64,000 nt of DNA from Mitsuaria sp. GD03876 (GTDB lineage: Bacteria > Pseudomonadota > Gammaproteobacteria > Burkholderiales > Burkholderiaceae_C): the NCBI RefSeq assembly GCF_029840635.1, contig NZ_JAOCCU010000010.1, forward strand, positions 62,001 to 126,000, given 5' to 3'. The notes under the pieces were generated by a model. That model was not told where the DNA came from. It made no database searches and saw only the letters and a list, made by a program, of their open reading frames with translations. Of this stretch, positions 32,122 through 41,576 are shown piece after piece. The position numbers and the translations under genes are program-made. Positions within the stretch are counted from its first letter, which is position 1; each line of letters opens with the position of its first letter.

Positions 32122-34158
32122 TCAGCGCGCCAGTTCGATCCGCTGCGCGTTCAGGCCATCCGACACGATGAACTCGAAGCGGCCGCCGGCCGGCAGCTCA
32201 TGCGTGTCCAGCGTCGCCTCGCCGCCCTGCAGGTCTTGCGCCAGGTTCAGGCGCCGCGTGCCGTCGGTCCAGGTCACGCTCAGGAACGGCGTCGCCTCCG
32301 CGTCCCAGCGCAGCACCGCCTTGCCGCCGGCCTCGCTCAGGCGCACCAGCGCGCGGCTCGCGCCGCTGGCCAGGGCCTTCTGGCGCGCGTTGCTCACCCG
32401 CGCCTGTGCCTGGCCCAGCGTCGCGCCGTCGCGCAGCACGCTGATGCTGGCGATGTTGTCCAGCTTGGGCACCAGCACGCTGAAGTGCAGCAGCTCGCCG
32501 TCATGGTCCAGCGCCTGCGCGGTGAACGCGACCTCCTTGACGTCGCCCGTCACCGTCTGCACGCGCAGCACGTACGGGCCGCCGGCCGCGTCGGGCTTGG
32601 CCACCAGCGTCTTGACCGGGTTGATCTCGACTTGCTTGCCGCGGATGCTGCCGCTGACCAGCAGCACGTCCTGCGGCGACACCTTGGCATCGCCGTCCGA
32701 CGAGGCCGCGGCGCCCTTGACCTGCGCGGCCGCGGCGTCGCCCGGCGTCAGGAAGGTCTGCATCAGGCGGTAGTTGTAGTCGGAGAACACCGTGCCGCCG
32801 CAGTAGCTCATGATGTCGTGGCGGTCGGTCGGACGCGGGTCGTAGAACGTGTTGGTGTCCGACAGGTAGCTCCAGATGTAGCGGCCCGGCTTGCCCAGGT
32901 TGGCATCGGGGTACGGGTACTTCGGATCCGGCGAGCCGGCGCCGCCGCAGGCCGCGTGCGGCAGCGAGAAGTTGTGGCCCAGCTCGTGCGCCACGACGTC
33001 GCGCACGGTGTCCGGATTGCTCGGCATGTCGAAGCCGACGGCCGAGGTGCCCGGCACGTAGCCCAGGCCCGCCAGGCCCCAGGTGCGCTTGGGGATGAAG
33101 CCGAAGTAGTAGTCCTGGCGACCGGCGCCCTCGATGCGGTGCAGGTCGTTGAGCTCGCCCAGGATCTTGCCGAACGCGTCGCTCCATTGCGCGTCGGTGG
33201 CCGGCAGCGAGGTCACCTTGGCCGACACGAAGGTCGGGTGCGAGCGCAGCGTCACCGACGACACCGGGAACAGCGCGCGCAGGTGCGCGCTCTGGTCGAC
33301 CGGCAACTGGCCGGTGGTGCCGGCGATCTTCACCGGGATCGGCACGAAGCGCATCGCCACGCCGCCGCCCACGCGCGGCGTGAAGCTCTGCGCCGCGGCG
33401 CCGGCGACGTTGACCGTCACCTTCAGGCCGCTCTTGACCAACTCCGCCGGCACGCTGACGCTGTAGGCGTCGTCGAAGGACTGCGTCTCCGACACCGTCG
33501 TGGGCAGGCCGCGGCGCGGCGCGCTCAGCACCAGGTCGCGGCTGCTGCCGTCCAGCGTGTTGTCGATGCGCACGGTGGCCGTCGGCGCGGCGGTGCCGGC
33601 CGGGGCGGTCACGTTGACCTTCAGCAGCGTCGGCTTGTTGGCCACCAGCACCAGCTGGCTGTCGCTGCTGCCGTACAGCATGGACTGCGCGAACTGCACC
33701 GAGGCCAGCGTCACCTTCGCGGCGGCCGGCGGCGTCGTGATCTTCAGCGACGAGGTGGCGTCGTTGAAGCCGGCGCCGACCAGGTTGGCGTTGTCCGCGC
33801 TCAGCGTGATCGAGCGGCCGCCGTAGTTGATGTCGGCGAAGAGCTGCACCTTGAAGCCGGCCGGCACCCGGACCGACGACACGCGGTCGTTCCAGGCGTT
33901 GCCGATCCAGGCGGAGCTCGCGCTCAGGCAGGTGCTGGCGCCGCCGTAGTTCACGTGCTCGTAGAAGCAGACCTGCGTCGCCGCGGCGGCCGCGGTGCCG
34001 GAGACCGCGCCGGTGGCGCCGGTCTGGCGGCCCGCCGCGACCGCGGGATCGTTGGCGTCGCCGCCGCCGCAACCGGCGAGCACGCCGGCCAGCGCCAGCG
34101 ACAGGGCGAGCGGATGCAGACGAGGGGCGCCGCCCGGGCGCCTCGTGGTGATCGACAT
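32122..34158 (-). CDS. Secreted metzincin zinc protease with beta/gamma-crystallin-like N-terminus (copy B), lipoprotein
   Basis: A 678-residue protease with a lipoprotein signal (LAGVLAGC, Cys about residue 30). Its N-terminal beta/gamma-crystallin-like domain is better preserved than in copy A (VCFYEHVNYGGASTCL, WNDRVSSVRVPAGFKVQLFA, INYGGRSITLSAD). The catalytic site reads HELGHNFSLPHAAC (about residue 389), with HDIMSYCGGTVFSDYNYR as the Met-turn. Copy A matches it along the whole length. A surface-anchored enzyme that cuts host or plant glycoproteins, as StcE-type M66 enzymes do, is a family-based guess. It is divergent from the chitinase gene, with a 314-base gap between them. Confidence 0.85.
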   Translation of the reverse strand: MSITTRRPGGAPRLHPLALSLALAGVLAGCGGGDANDPAVAAGRQTGATGAVSGTAAAAATQVCFYEHVNYGGASTCLSASSAWIGNAWNDRVSSVRVPAGFKVQLFADINYGGRSITLSADNANLVGAGFNDATSSLKITTPPAAAKVTLASVQFAQSMLYGSSDSQLVLVANKPTLLKVNVTAPAGTAAPTATVRIDNTLDGSSRDLVLSAPRRGLPTTVSETQSFDDAYSVSVPAELVKSGLKVTVNVAGAAAQSFTPRVGGGVAMRFVPIPVKIAGTTGQLPVDQSAHLRALFPVSSVTLRSHPTFVSAKVTSLPATDAQWSDAFGKILGELNDLHRIEGAGRQDYYFGFIPKRTWGLAGLGYVPGTSAVGFDMPSNPDTVRDVVAHELGHNFSLPHAACGGAGSPDPKYPYPDANLGKPGRYIWSYLSDTNTFYDPRPTDRHDIMSYCGGTVFSDYNYRLMQTFLTPGDAAAAQVKGAAASSDGDAKVSPQDVLLVSGSIRGKQVEINPVKTLVAKPDAAGGPYVLRVQTVTGDVKEVAFTAQALDHDGELLHFSVLVPKLDNIASISVLRDGATLGQAQARVSNARQKALASGASRALVRLSEAGGKAVLRWDAEATPFLSVTWTDGTRRLNLAQDLQGGEATLDTHELPAGGRFEFIVSDGLNAQRIELAR

Positions 34159-34377
34159 GGAGAGTCCTTCCTTGGAAGTTCGGGTGTGGGGTGCTTGGGG
34201 AGGCGGCGGATTATTCGGAGCGCTCCTCGCACGGCCTGCAACCGGCGGCGCCGATTCGTAAGCACGCGAACGCGGCTTTGCGCCTTCGGCGCTTCACAAG
34301 ACAGACAAACGGCGCAACCGCTTGCAACGCCCGGTTGCACTGGATACGAAACCGCTGTCGCCGATTCAGGGGAGATG

Positions 34378-34395
34378 CTTGAAAGCGGTTTCAAG
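34378..34395. promoter_or_regulatory. LacI-type operator-like palindrome upstream of the chitinase
   Basis: CTTGAAAGCGGTTTCAAG has 7-bp perfect arms around GCGG with a central CG, the form of LacI/GalR-family operators and cre-like sites. It overlaps the candidate -35 hexamer of the chitinase promoter, so a bound protein would repress. No LacI-family gene is present in the window. Confidence 0.5.
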
Positions 34396-34408
34396 AAACC
34401 CACAGAAT
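34379..34408 (+). promoter_or_regulatory. Candidate sigma-70 promoter of the chitinase
   Basis: TTGAAA (34379-34384, five of six to consensus) and CAGAAT (34403-34408, four of six) are 18 bases apart, leaving a leader of about 58 bases to the ATG. The spacer is good and the -10 weak. Confidence 0.35.
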
Positions 34409-34472
34409 CGCCGCGGACCCCCACCGATCGGCCGGATGTCCCGGCCGGGTCCGCACTTCAAGGGAGCCTGTC

Positions 34473-35873
<1,401 letters not shown>

Positions 35874-35897
35874 GGGCTGCGTCGCCTACCCGTCCCC

Positions 35898-36248
35898 TCA
35901 TTCGTGATCCGACAAGCGGGTCGGCCAGCCGGCGGGAATGAGCTTGCCGTTGAATCGGACCATCCACTTCGGGTCGAAGACGCGAAGTGGATAGATCACC
36001 AGGCCGTTCTCGACGACGGAGATCTGCACTGGAAGCAAGTCTGGCTCCGCCTCGACGAGCAGCTCGATCTCGTGACCGGGAGACATCCAGATCTCCTGGC
36101 ACAGCATCTCCAGGAAGATGAGCATCGGCTTGTCCGTCTCGTTCTTGAAATGGCCGATGGAGATCAGGTTGCCAGGCTCCGTGGCGACATCCGCCTTGTC
36201 CTGTGAACCGTCGGGCTTGCCGCCGCGAAAGAAATCGAAAAACGCCAT
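35898..36248 (-). CDS. Hypothetical protein (116 residues)
   Basis: A 116-residue soluble protein that I do not recognise. It begins MAFFDFFRGGKPDGSQDKAD, then has a compact beta-rich core (ISIGHFKNETDKPMLIFLEM, EIELLVEAEPDLLPVQIS, VVENGLVIYPLRVFDPKW) and ends LSDHE. No signal peptide, membrane helix or metal motif is seen. The start at 36248 gives the MAFFDFF opening common in short cytoplasmic proteins; the frame runs open a further 120 bases upstream into the next gene. It lies 22 bases after the nucleotidyltransferase gene on the same strand and may be read with it. Confidence 0.65.
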   Translation of the reverse strand: MAFFDFFRGGKPDGSQDKADVATEPGNLISIGHFKNETDKPMLIFLEMLCQEIWMSPGHEIELLVEAEPDLLPVQISVVENGLVIYPLRVFDPKWMVRFNGKLIPAGWPTRLSDHE

Positions 36249-36270
36249 GGGTGCATCACCAGCGCCGCGG

Positions 36271-37068
36271 TCACCCGGCCGCGCGCTGGATCTCCGTCTT
36301 GCAGAAGTGGATGGCCGCGGCGAGCGGCCCCGGATCCCGTGCCAGGTCGTCCGGCCGGCCGTCGACATACGCGGCGGCCGCGCGCGCCATGACGGCCGCG
36401 TGGTTCGGCGGCAGGCGGTCGATCGCCCACGCCGCCGCCGCGTCCTTGGACGCGATCCCGCCGGTGCACACGCTGTACCAGATGCGCGCCAGCGCCAGCA
36501 CCACCGTCTGCTCGTCGCCTTCCCAGTCGGCGGGCTCGTTCCATTGCGCGATCGTGTCGAGCAAGGCGCGCCGGAAGTCGGCCGGCGGCACTGGCTCGAA
36601 GAGGACCGCGGCCTCGGGCCCGTGCAGGCAGGCGCTGTGTTGCCGCAGCTTCGTGATCAGGATCGCGAGGTCGGGGTCGGTCATCCCGGGCTCGAATCGC
36701 CCGGCCTCGATGTCCTCGCGCAGCCATTCGCCGAACTGCATCTCGCGCCGCGCGGGATGGCGCCACGGCACCACCTCGTCCCGCGCGACGACGGTCACCT
36801 CCAGGGGACGGCGTTCATCCGAGTTCAGCGGCGGCGCCGAGTGCGCCAGCAGCTCCCGCATCAGCGCCTCCCGGGTCGCGTCCGTCATCGGCGCGGCCAC
36901 CGTGACCATCAGGTCCAGGTCGCTCTGCGGCTTGAGGCCGCCCGCCATCGCCGAGCCGTAGAGGTGCACGGCGACGAGGTCCGCGCCCAGGTGGCGCGTC
37001 AGCACCGCCTGGACGTCTGCGAGTTGGGCCTCGGTATTGGCGTCGGTGTTGGCGTCGGTGTGGATCAC
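36271..37068 (-). CDS. AadA-like aminoglycoside nucleotidyltransferase
   Basis: A 265-residue protein of the ANT(3'')/AadA adenylyltransferase family, which transfers AMP to streptomycin and spectinomycin. The nucleotidyltransferase motif HLYGSAMAGGLKPQSDLDL (GS-x-GG-KP-SDLD) is near residue 30. PLEVTVVARDEVVPWRHPAR and REMQFGEWLREDI follow, with the C-terminal DUF4111 helical part LARIWYSVCTGGIASKDAAA. Length fits AadA (259-263). The start is a GTG in a GTGA overlap with the GFA gene, with AGGGA about five bases upstream. Chromosomal relatives occur in environmental bacteria and are not always resistance genes. A 12-base tandem repeat lies in its first codons. Confidence 0.88.
   Translation of the reverse strand: MIHTDANTDANTEAQLADVQAVLTRHLGADLVAVHLYGSAMAGGLKPQSDLDLMVTVAAPMTDATREALMRELLAHSAPPLNSDERRPLEVTVVARDEVVPWRHPARREMQFGEWLREDIEAGRFEPGMTDPDLAILITKLRQHSACLHGPEAAVLFEPVPPADFRRALLDTIAQWNEPADWEGDEQTVVLALARIWYSVCTGGIASKDAAAAWAIDRLPPNHAAVMARAAAAYVDGRPDDLARDPGPLAAAIHFCKTEIQRAAG
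37031..37063. repeat. 12-bp tandem repeat at the start of the AadA-like gene
   Basis: Units TCGGTATTGGCG (37031-37042) and TCGGTGTTGGCG (37043-37054), then a partial TCGGTGTGG (37055-37063), encode the DANTDANTE-type repeat right after the start codon. Copy-number changes would keep the frame. Confidence 0.75.
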
Positions 37069-37415
37069 ATGTCCCTGCCGTTGAAATGGGTCACCGGGAT
37101 GCTCTCCAGGTCGATGCCCTCGAGACAGCGGACGTTGATCGCCGCCATCGCGTTGCCCTTCGGATCGGTCCCGTCGGCATAGGGATGGATGCCGCATTCC
37201 GGGCAGAAGCGGTGCTTGATCATGTGGCGGTTGAACTCGTAGACCTTCGCCGCCGCCTCGTCGGTCAGCAGCCGGAACTGTGCCTTCGGCACGAACCACA
37301 GCAGCGAGCCCTTGCGCTGGCAGATCGAGCAGTTGCACGCCATCGCGCCGTCGATCTCCCCGTCCACCTCATAGGCCACGCGTCCGCAGTGGCAGCTTCC
37401 CTTGAACGTCGTCAT
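37065..37415 (-). CDS. GFA family zinc protein (DUF636)
   Basis: A 116-residue protein of the GFA (glutathione-dependent formaldehyde-activating enzyme) family. The zinc ligands are in GSCHCGRVAYEV, CNCSICQRKG and HRFCPECGIHPYADG, all present in the usual order. The family was named for a formaldehyde-activating member, but most members have no known substrate. It is short and cytoplasmic. It overlaps the nucleotidyltransferase gene by four bases, so the two are coupled although no functional link is known. Confidence 0.88.
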   Translation of the reverse strand: MTTFKGSCHCGRVAYEVDGEIDGAMACNCSICQRKGSLLWFVPKAQFRLLTDEAAAKVYEFNRHMIKHRFCPECGIHPYADGTDPKGNAMAAINVRCLEGIDLESIPVTHFNGRDM

Positions 37416-37562
37416 GCCGTCTCCTACCTTGCGTAGTGTCTGGAAGCCGGCGACCTTACCTCACCGGCCTTCCGACAGGCGGATGTCACAACCGCTCCCG
37501 CCATCCCGTCTTACCGGTGTCGGCGCCGATTCCCCGCGCCGGCCAACCCCCAGGAGTCAGCA

Positions 37563-38318
37563 ATGAAAGTCGTCGTCATCGGTGGAACCGGCCTGATCGG
37601 TTCCAAGCTCGTCGCCCGCCTGCAAGCCGCCGGCCATGAGGTCGTCGTCGGATCGCCCTCGACCGGCATCGACACGCTCACCGGCGCCGGCCTCGACGCC
37701 GCGCTCGCCGGCGCCAGCGTCGTCGTCGACGTCGCCAACTCGCCGTCCTTCGAGGACCAGGCCGTCATGGACCTCTTCACCACCTCCGGCCGCAACCTGC
37801 TGGCCGCCGAGGCCCGGGCTGGCGTCCGCCACCACGTCGCGCTGTCGGTGGTGGGCACCGACCGGCTGCTGGCCAGCGGCTACTTCCGCGCCAAGCAGGC
37901 GCAGGAAGACCTGATCCGGGCGTCCGGCCTGCCCTTCACCATCGTGCACGCGACGCAGTTCTTCGAGTTCTGCGGCGGCATCGCGCAGTCGTCGACCGAG
38001 GGCGGCCTGATCCGTCTCCCGACGGCGCCGATCCAGCCGATCGCCTCCGACGACGTCGCCGACGCCATGGCCGACGCGGCCCTGGGCCAGCCGCTCAACG
38101 GGACGCGCGAGATCGCCGGCCCCGAACGGTTCCGGATCGACGAACTGGTCGCGTTGTGGATCGACGCCAGGAAGGATCCGCGCCGCGTGCAGGGCGATCC
38201 CGCCGCGCTGTACTTCGGCGCCAGGCTGGACGACACGACGCTGGTGCCCACGACGGGCGTCACGCCGTGGCTGGGCCAGGTGTCCTTCCGGGACTGGCTG
38301 GCGACGCAGCCGGCCTGA
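37563..38318 (+). CDS. NAD(P)-binding Rossmann protein (NmrA/atypical SDR type)
   Basis: A 251-residue atypical short-chain dehydrogenase. The N-terminal dinucleotide motif GGTGLIGSKLV, then ASVVVDVANSPSFED, GVRHHVALSVVGTDRL, YFRAKQAQEDLIRASGLPFT and IVHATQFFEF follow the pattern of NmrA-like and NAD(P)H-quinone-type proteins. The YxxxK catalytic pair appears as YFRAK. No substrate can be read. It stands alone, divergent from the GFA gene, with CAGGAGT about seven bases before the ATG. Confidence 0.88.
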   Translation: MKVVVIGGTGLIGSKLVARLQAAGHEVVVGSPSTGIDTLTGAGLDAALAGASVVVDVANSPSFEDQAVMDLFTTSGRNLLAAEARAGVRHHVALSVVGTDRLLASGYFRAKQAQEDLIRASGLPFTIVHATQFFEFCGGIAQSSTEGGLIRLPTAPIQPIASDDVADAMADAALGQPLNGTREIAGPERFRIDELVALWIDARKDPRRVQGDPAALYFGARLDDTTLVPTTGVTPWLGQVSFRDWLATQPA

Positions 38319-38328
38319 GCGGCCGCCC

Positions 38329-39192
38329 TTACTTGAGCATCAGCTCGACGTCCTGCCCCGGATCGCCGCAGCCGTCCAGCCGCACGCGCAGGAACTCGAG
38401 GTCCAGGCGCACGTGCTCGACCAGCTCGGGCACCGCCAGCGTCAGGGCCTCGATCCGGTCGAGGCCCGCGTCGCAGGCGTCGGCGATGACCTCGGCCAGG
38501 TGCAGGATCGCCGCGAGCATCGAGAACGGCCGCACCTCCAGCGGCGCGTTGGCGTCCTTGAAGGCCTCGACCAGGTCGGCCGGGAAGTGCCAGTGCTCGG
38601 CCAGCGCCGCCGTCACGTCGGCGTGGGTGCAGCCGAAGCGGTGCATCTCCAGCGAGAACCGGCTGCCCGGCTCCGCCGCGTGGGCCTCGACGTCGGCGAC
38701 CTGCGCCGCCTCGGACATCGCCATCATCAGCTGCCCGGTGCGCAGCATCAGCCCGGCGAGGTAGGCGGTGTCCGTGTCGCCGCGCAGCAGCGTGGCCAGC
38801 AGCCGCGCGTAGCCGGCCGTGCGCACGCTGTGGCGCCAGAAGCGCTGGCGGTCCAGGCCCTTCACCTCGGGGAAGCTGGCCGAGATGCTGGCCGCCATCG
38901 CCAGGTTGCGCAGCGTCTCCAGCCCCAGCGCCATCGCCGCGTCCTGCAGCGTGCCGATCGAGTGCGACGGGCTGTAGCGCGCCGAGTTGGCCAGCCGCAG
39001 CACCTTGGCCGCCAGCGTGGAGTCCTTGCCGATCAGCTCGGCGATCTGGCCGAGCGAGACCCCGTCGTCATCGAGGCTGCGCAGCAGCTTGCGCCCGACC
39101 TCGGGCATCACGGGAAGGCTGGCATGCCCTCCGAAGAATCGCTCCGCGCTGGAGCTGACAGGGGTCACCGGGGTCATGCGGGCGATCGTCAC
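38329..39192 (-). CDS. HDOD-domain signalling protein
   Basis: A 287-residue protein made of one HDOD domain (about residues 22-215), a metal-free relative of the HD phosphohydrolase fold found in bacterial signalling proteins. Motifs include SLPVMPEVGRKLLRSLDDD, IAELIGKDSTLAAKVLRLAN, HSIGTLQDAAMALGLETLRN and TAYLAGLMLRTGQLMM. No GGDEF, EAL or receiver domain is attached. It probably relays a signal by binding partner proteins. It is convergent with the preceding gene (11 bases apart) and lies 51 bases after the Crp-like regulator on the same strand. Confidence 0.88.
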   Translation of the reverse strand: MTIARMTPVTPVSSSAERFFGGHASLPVMPEVGRKLLRSLDDDGVSLGQIAELIGKDSTLAAKVLRLANSARYSPSHSIGTLQDAAMALGLETLRNLAMAASISASFPEVKGLDRQRFWRHSVRTAGYARLLATLLRGDTDTAYLAGLMLRTGQLMMAMSEAAQVADVEAHAAEPGSRFSLEMHRFGCTHADVTAALAEHWHFPADLVEAFKDANAPLEVRPFSMLAAILHLAEVIADACDAGLDRIEALTLAVPELVEHVRLDLEFLRVRLDGCGDPGQDVELMLK

Positions 39193-39243
39193 GGCGTGCC
39201 TCCTTGTGCCTGTTGGGCGGCAGTGGAGGCGAGTCTATGACGC

Positions 39244-40059
39244 TCAGCGGCAGCGCGCCAGCGCCAGCAGCGCCACCCGGTCCCGCAGGCCGATCCGGTA
39301 GCCCTGGACCGTCAGGATGTCGCGATCGGCCAGTTGCCGCAGCGTCCGGGACAGCGTCTCCGGCGTGATCGACAGCCGCGCCGCCACGTCGCGCTTGCGC
39401 TCGGCCAGCCGCACCTCGGCCGCGCCGCCGGCCTGCGCCAGCAGCCACGCGGCCACCCGGCCGGTCGCGTCCTTGGTCGTCAGCGCGGTGATCGCCGCCC
39501 GCGCGTCGCCCAGCCCCGCCGACACCGCCCGCACCAGCGCCTCCAGCACCAGCGGCTGGGTGCGCAGCCACAGCAGCGCCACCGGCATCGGCCACTCCAT
39601 CACCAGCGCCGACGCCGACACGACCCGCGCGTCCTCCTCGTGGCGCCCCTCCAGCCAGGCGGTGTGCAGGTCCAGCCAGGCCGGGCCGGTCAGCGGCGCG
39701 CGCGCGACCAGCCTGCCCTCGCACAGCGCCAGCATCGACACCGCCGCGTCGCCGCGGTGCATCGCCAGCTCGCCCGCCTTCCAGCGCCGCAGCCGCGTCA
39801 TGCTGCCCAGCGCGGCCCAGCTGTCGGCGTCCAGCAGCACGTCGCCCAGCAGCGCGCGCCAGGGCACGGGATGGGCGGGACCGGGGACCAGGGCGCCCGC
39901 GGGCGCGGGGAAAGCCGCCCCGGGGGCGGCATGCACGGGAACGCCGCAGGCGGCTTCGGCGGGATCGGACGTCAAGGGGGCGCTCACGGCAGTCTCGGAA
40001 ATCGGGGAAGCCGGACTGTCGCGGCACTCGCCGGAAATTGCCTTGAGGCTGGTCAACAT
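39244..40059 (-). CDS. Crp/Fnr-family transcriptional regulator
   Basis: A 271-residue regulator. An N-terminal Pro/Ala-rich stretch (about 1-65) precedes a cyclic-nucleotide-like beta-roll (RRWKAGELAMHRGDAAVSML, EGRLVARAPL). A winged helix follows (about 195-260: TKDATGRVAAWLLAQAGGAA, KRDVAARLSITPETLSRTLR, DRDILTVQGYRIGLRDR). No cysteine cluster for an Fnr-type iron-sulfur centre is seen, and the cNMP phosphate cassette is poorly kept, so the effector is unclear. It is upstream of the HDOD gene and may be co-transcribed with it. Confidence 0.85.
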   Translation of the reverse strand: MLTSLKAISGECRDSPASPISETAVSAPLTSDPAEAACGVPVHAAPGAAFPAPAGALVPGPAHPVPWRALLGDVLLDADSWAALGSMTRLRRWKAGELAMHRGDAAVSMLALCEGRLVARAPLTGPAWLDLHTAWLEGRHEEDARVVSASALVMEWPMPVALLWLRTQPLVLEALVRAVSAGLGDARAAITALTTKDATGRVAAWLLAQAGGAAEVRLAERKRDVAARLSITPETLSRTLRQLADRDILTVQGYRIGLRDRVALLALARCR

Positions 40060-40149
40060 CCCTTCACTCTTTCCGCCCCATCGCTCGATGGAGGGAGGGC
40101 CGACAGCCTCGTGTCAGCCAAGGCAGGCGCGCGCGGGTTGCAGCCGCAA

Positions 40150-41484
40150 TCAGCGGATCAGCAGCGCGCGGAAGTCGTTGACGTTGGTCTGCGTCGGCCC
40201 GGTGACCAGCAGGTCGCCGAGCGCCTCGAACAGCGCGTAGCCGTTGTTGGCGGCGAGCATCTCGGCCGGCTTCAGGCCCAGCGCGCGGGCGCGCCGCAGC
40301 GTGCTGGGGCTGAGGAAGGCGCCGGCGTTGTCCTCGACGCCGTCGATGCCGTCGGTGTCCGCGGCCAGGCCCCAGATGCCGTCCTCCCCGTCGAGCGCGA
40401 TCGCGCAGCCGAGCACGAATTCCCCGGCGCGGCCGCCGCGGCCGGGCTGCGGCACCAGCGTCACCGTCGTCTCGCCGGCGGACAGGATCAGGCAGGGCCG
40501 GGCGAAGGGCTCGCCGTGGCGCGCCACCGAGCGGGCCAGCGCCGCGTGCACCCGGCCGACCTCGCGGGACTCGCCCTCGATCTCGTCGGACAGCACGTGG
40601 GCGACGAGGCCGAGCGCGCGCGCCGCATCGGCCGCGGCCAGCAGGCTCTGGCGCGGCGCCGCGATGATGCGCTGTTCATGGCCGTCGAAGCAGGCGTCGC
40701 CGGGCTTGGGCGTCTCCCACTCGCCGCGCCCGAGCGCGTCGACCGCCACCTGCGGCAGCGCGATCCGGTAGCGGCGGCAGATCGCCAGCGCGTCGGCGCA
40801 GGTCGTCGCGTCGGGCACGGTCGGGCCGGAGGCGATCACCTGCGGGTCGTCGCCGGGGACGTCGGAGATCATCAGCGTCAGCACCTTCGCCGGCGCGCAG
40901 GCCGCGGCCAGCCGGCCGCCCTTGATCGCGCTGAGGTGCTTGCGCACGCAGTTCATCTCGCCGATGTTGGCGCCGCTGGCCAGCAGCGCGCGGTTCACCG
41001 CCTGCTTGTCGGCCAGCGTCAGCCCCGGCGCCGGCAACGGCATCAACGCCGAGCCGCCGCCGGAGATCAGGCAGATCACCTGGTCGTCGGCCGTGGGGTT
41101 GAAGTCGCGCACCAGCTGCAGCATCCGGGCCGCGGCGCGCTCGCCGGCGGCGTCGGGCACCGGGTGCGCGGCCTCGACGATCTCCAGGCGCCGGGGCACG
41201 TAGCCCGGCGGCATGTGCCCGTAGCGCGTGATCACCAGCCCCGTCAGCGGCGCGTTCCCCGGCCAGGCCGCCTCCAGCGCCTGCGCCATCGACCCGCCGC
41301 CCTTGCCCGCGCCGATCACCAGCGTGCGGCCGCGCGGGACCGGCGGCAGGTGGCCGGCGAGGATCTTTCCCGGCAGCGCCCGGTCCACCGCGACGCGGTA
41401 GAGATGCGTCAGCAGCGCGCGGGGGTCGTCGAGGAGGGACGCGGCATCCGCGGCCGCCGGGGCGTGATCGTGGGGCTGGCTCAT
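40150..41484 (-). CDS. Glycerate 2-kinase (MOFRL family)
   Basis: A 444-residue kinase of the MOFRL/DUF4147 family (TtuD type), which makes 2-phosphoglycerate from glycerate and ATP. Visible motifs are VIGAGKGGGSMAQALE, ICLISGGGSALMPLP, NCVRKHLSAIKGGRLAAAC and ISDVPGDDPQVIASGPTV, and the MOFRL segment AADTDGIDGVEDNAGAF. It is the end of a glucarate/galactarate pathway: garL and garR upstream produce glycerate. The start at 41484 gives a normal N-terminus; a start at 41532 is possible. It lies about 90 bases after garR. Confidence 0.9.
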   Translation of the reverse strand: MSQPHDHAPAAADAASLLDDPRALLTHLYRVAVDRALPGKILAGHLPPVPRGRTLVIGAGKGGGSMAQALEAAWPGNAPLTGLVITRYGHMPPGYVPRRLEIVEAAHPVPDAAGERAAARMLQLVRDFNPTADDQVICLISGGGSALMPLPAPGLTLADKQAVNRALLASGANIGEMNCVRKHLSAIKGGRLAAACAPAKVLTLMISDVPGDDPQVIASGPTVPDATTCADALAICRRYRIALPQVAVDALGRGEWETPKPGDACFDGHEQRIIAAPRQSLLAAADAARALGLVAHVLSDEIEGESREVGRVHAALARSVARHGEPFARPCLILSAGETTVTLVPQPGRGGRAGEFVLGCAIALDGEDGIWGLAADTDGIDGVEDNAGAFLSPSTLRRARALGLKPAEMLAANNGYALFEALGDLLVTGPTQTNVNDFRALLIR

Positions 41485-41576
41485 GGCAGGCGATTGTGGG
41501 GCGGCCGGGCCGCGCCCGGGGCGCCCGCGCACGGGACCCCCCGGCGCGGGCGGTCAGGGATCGGGCCTTCGCGACC

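Larger units (their letters stand above)
34159..34472. other. Intergenic region between metzincin B and the chitinase
   Basis: A 314-base gap holding two divergent promoter regions. I see no gene in it. It is locally richer in A and T than its surroundings (for example 34261-34300) and contains the palindrome and promoter-like hexamers listed at 34378-34408. Confidence 0.6.
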
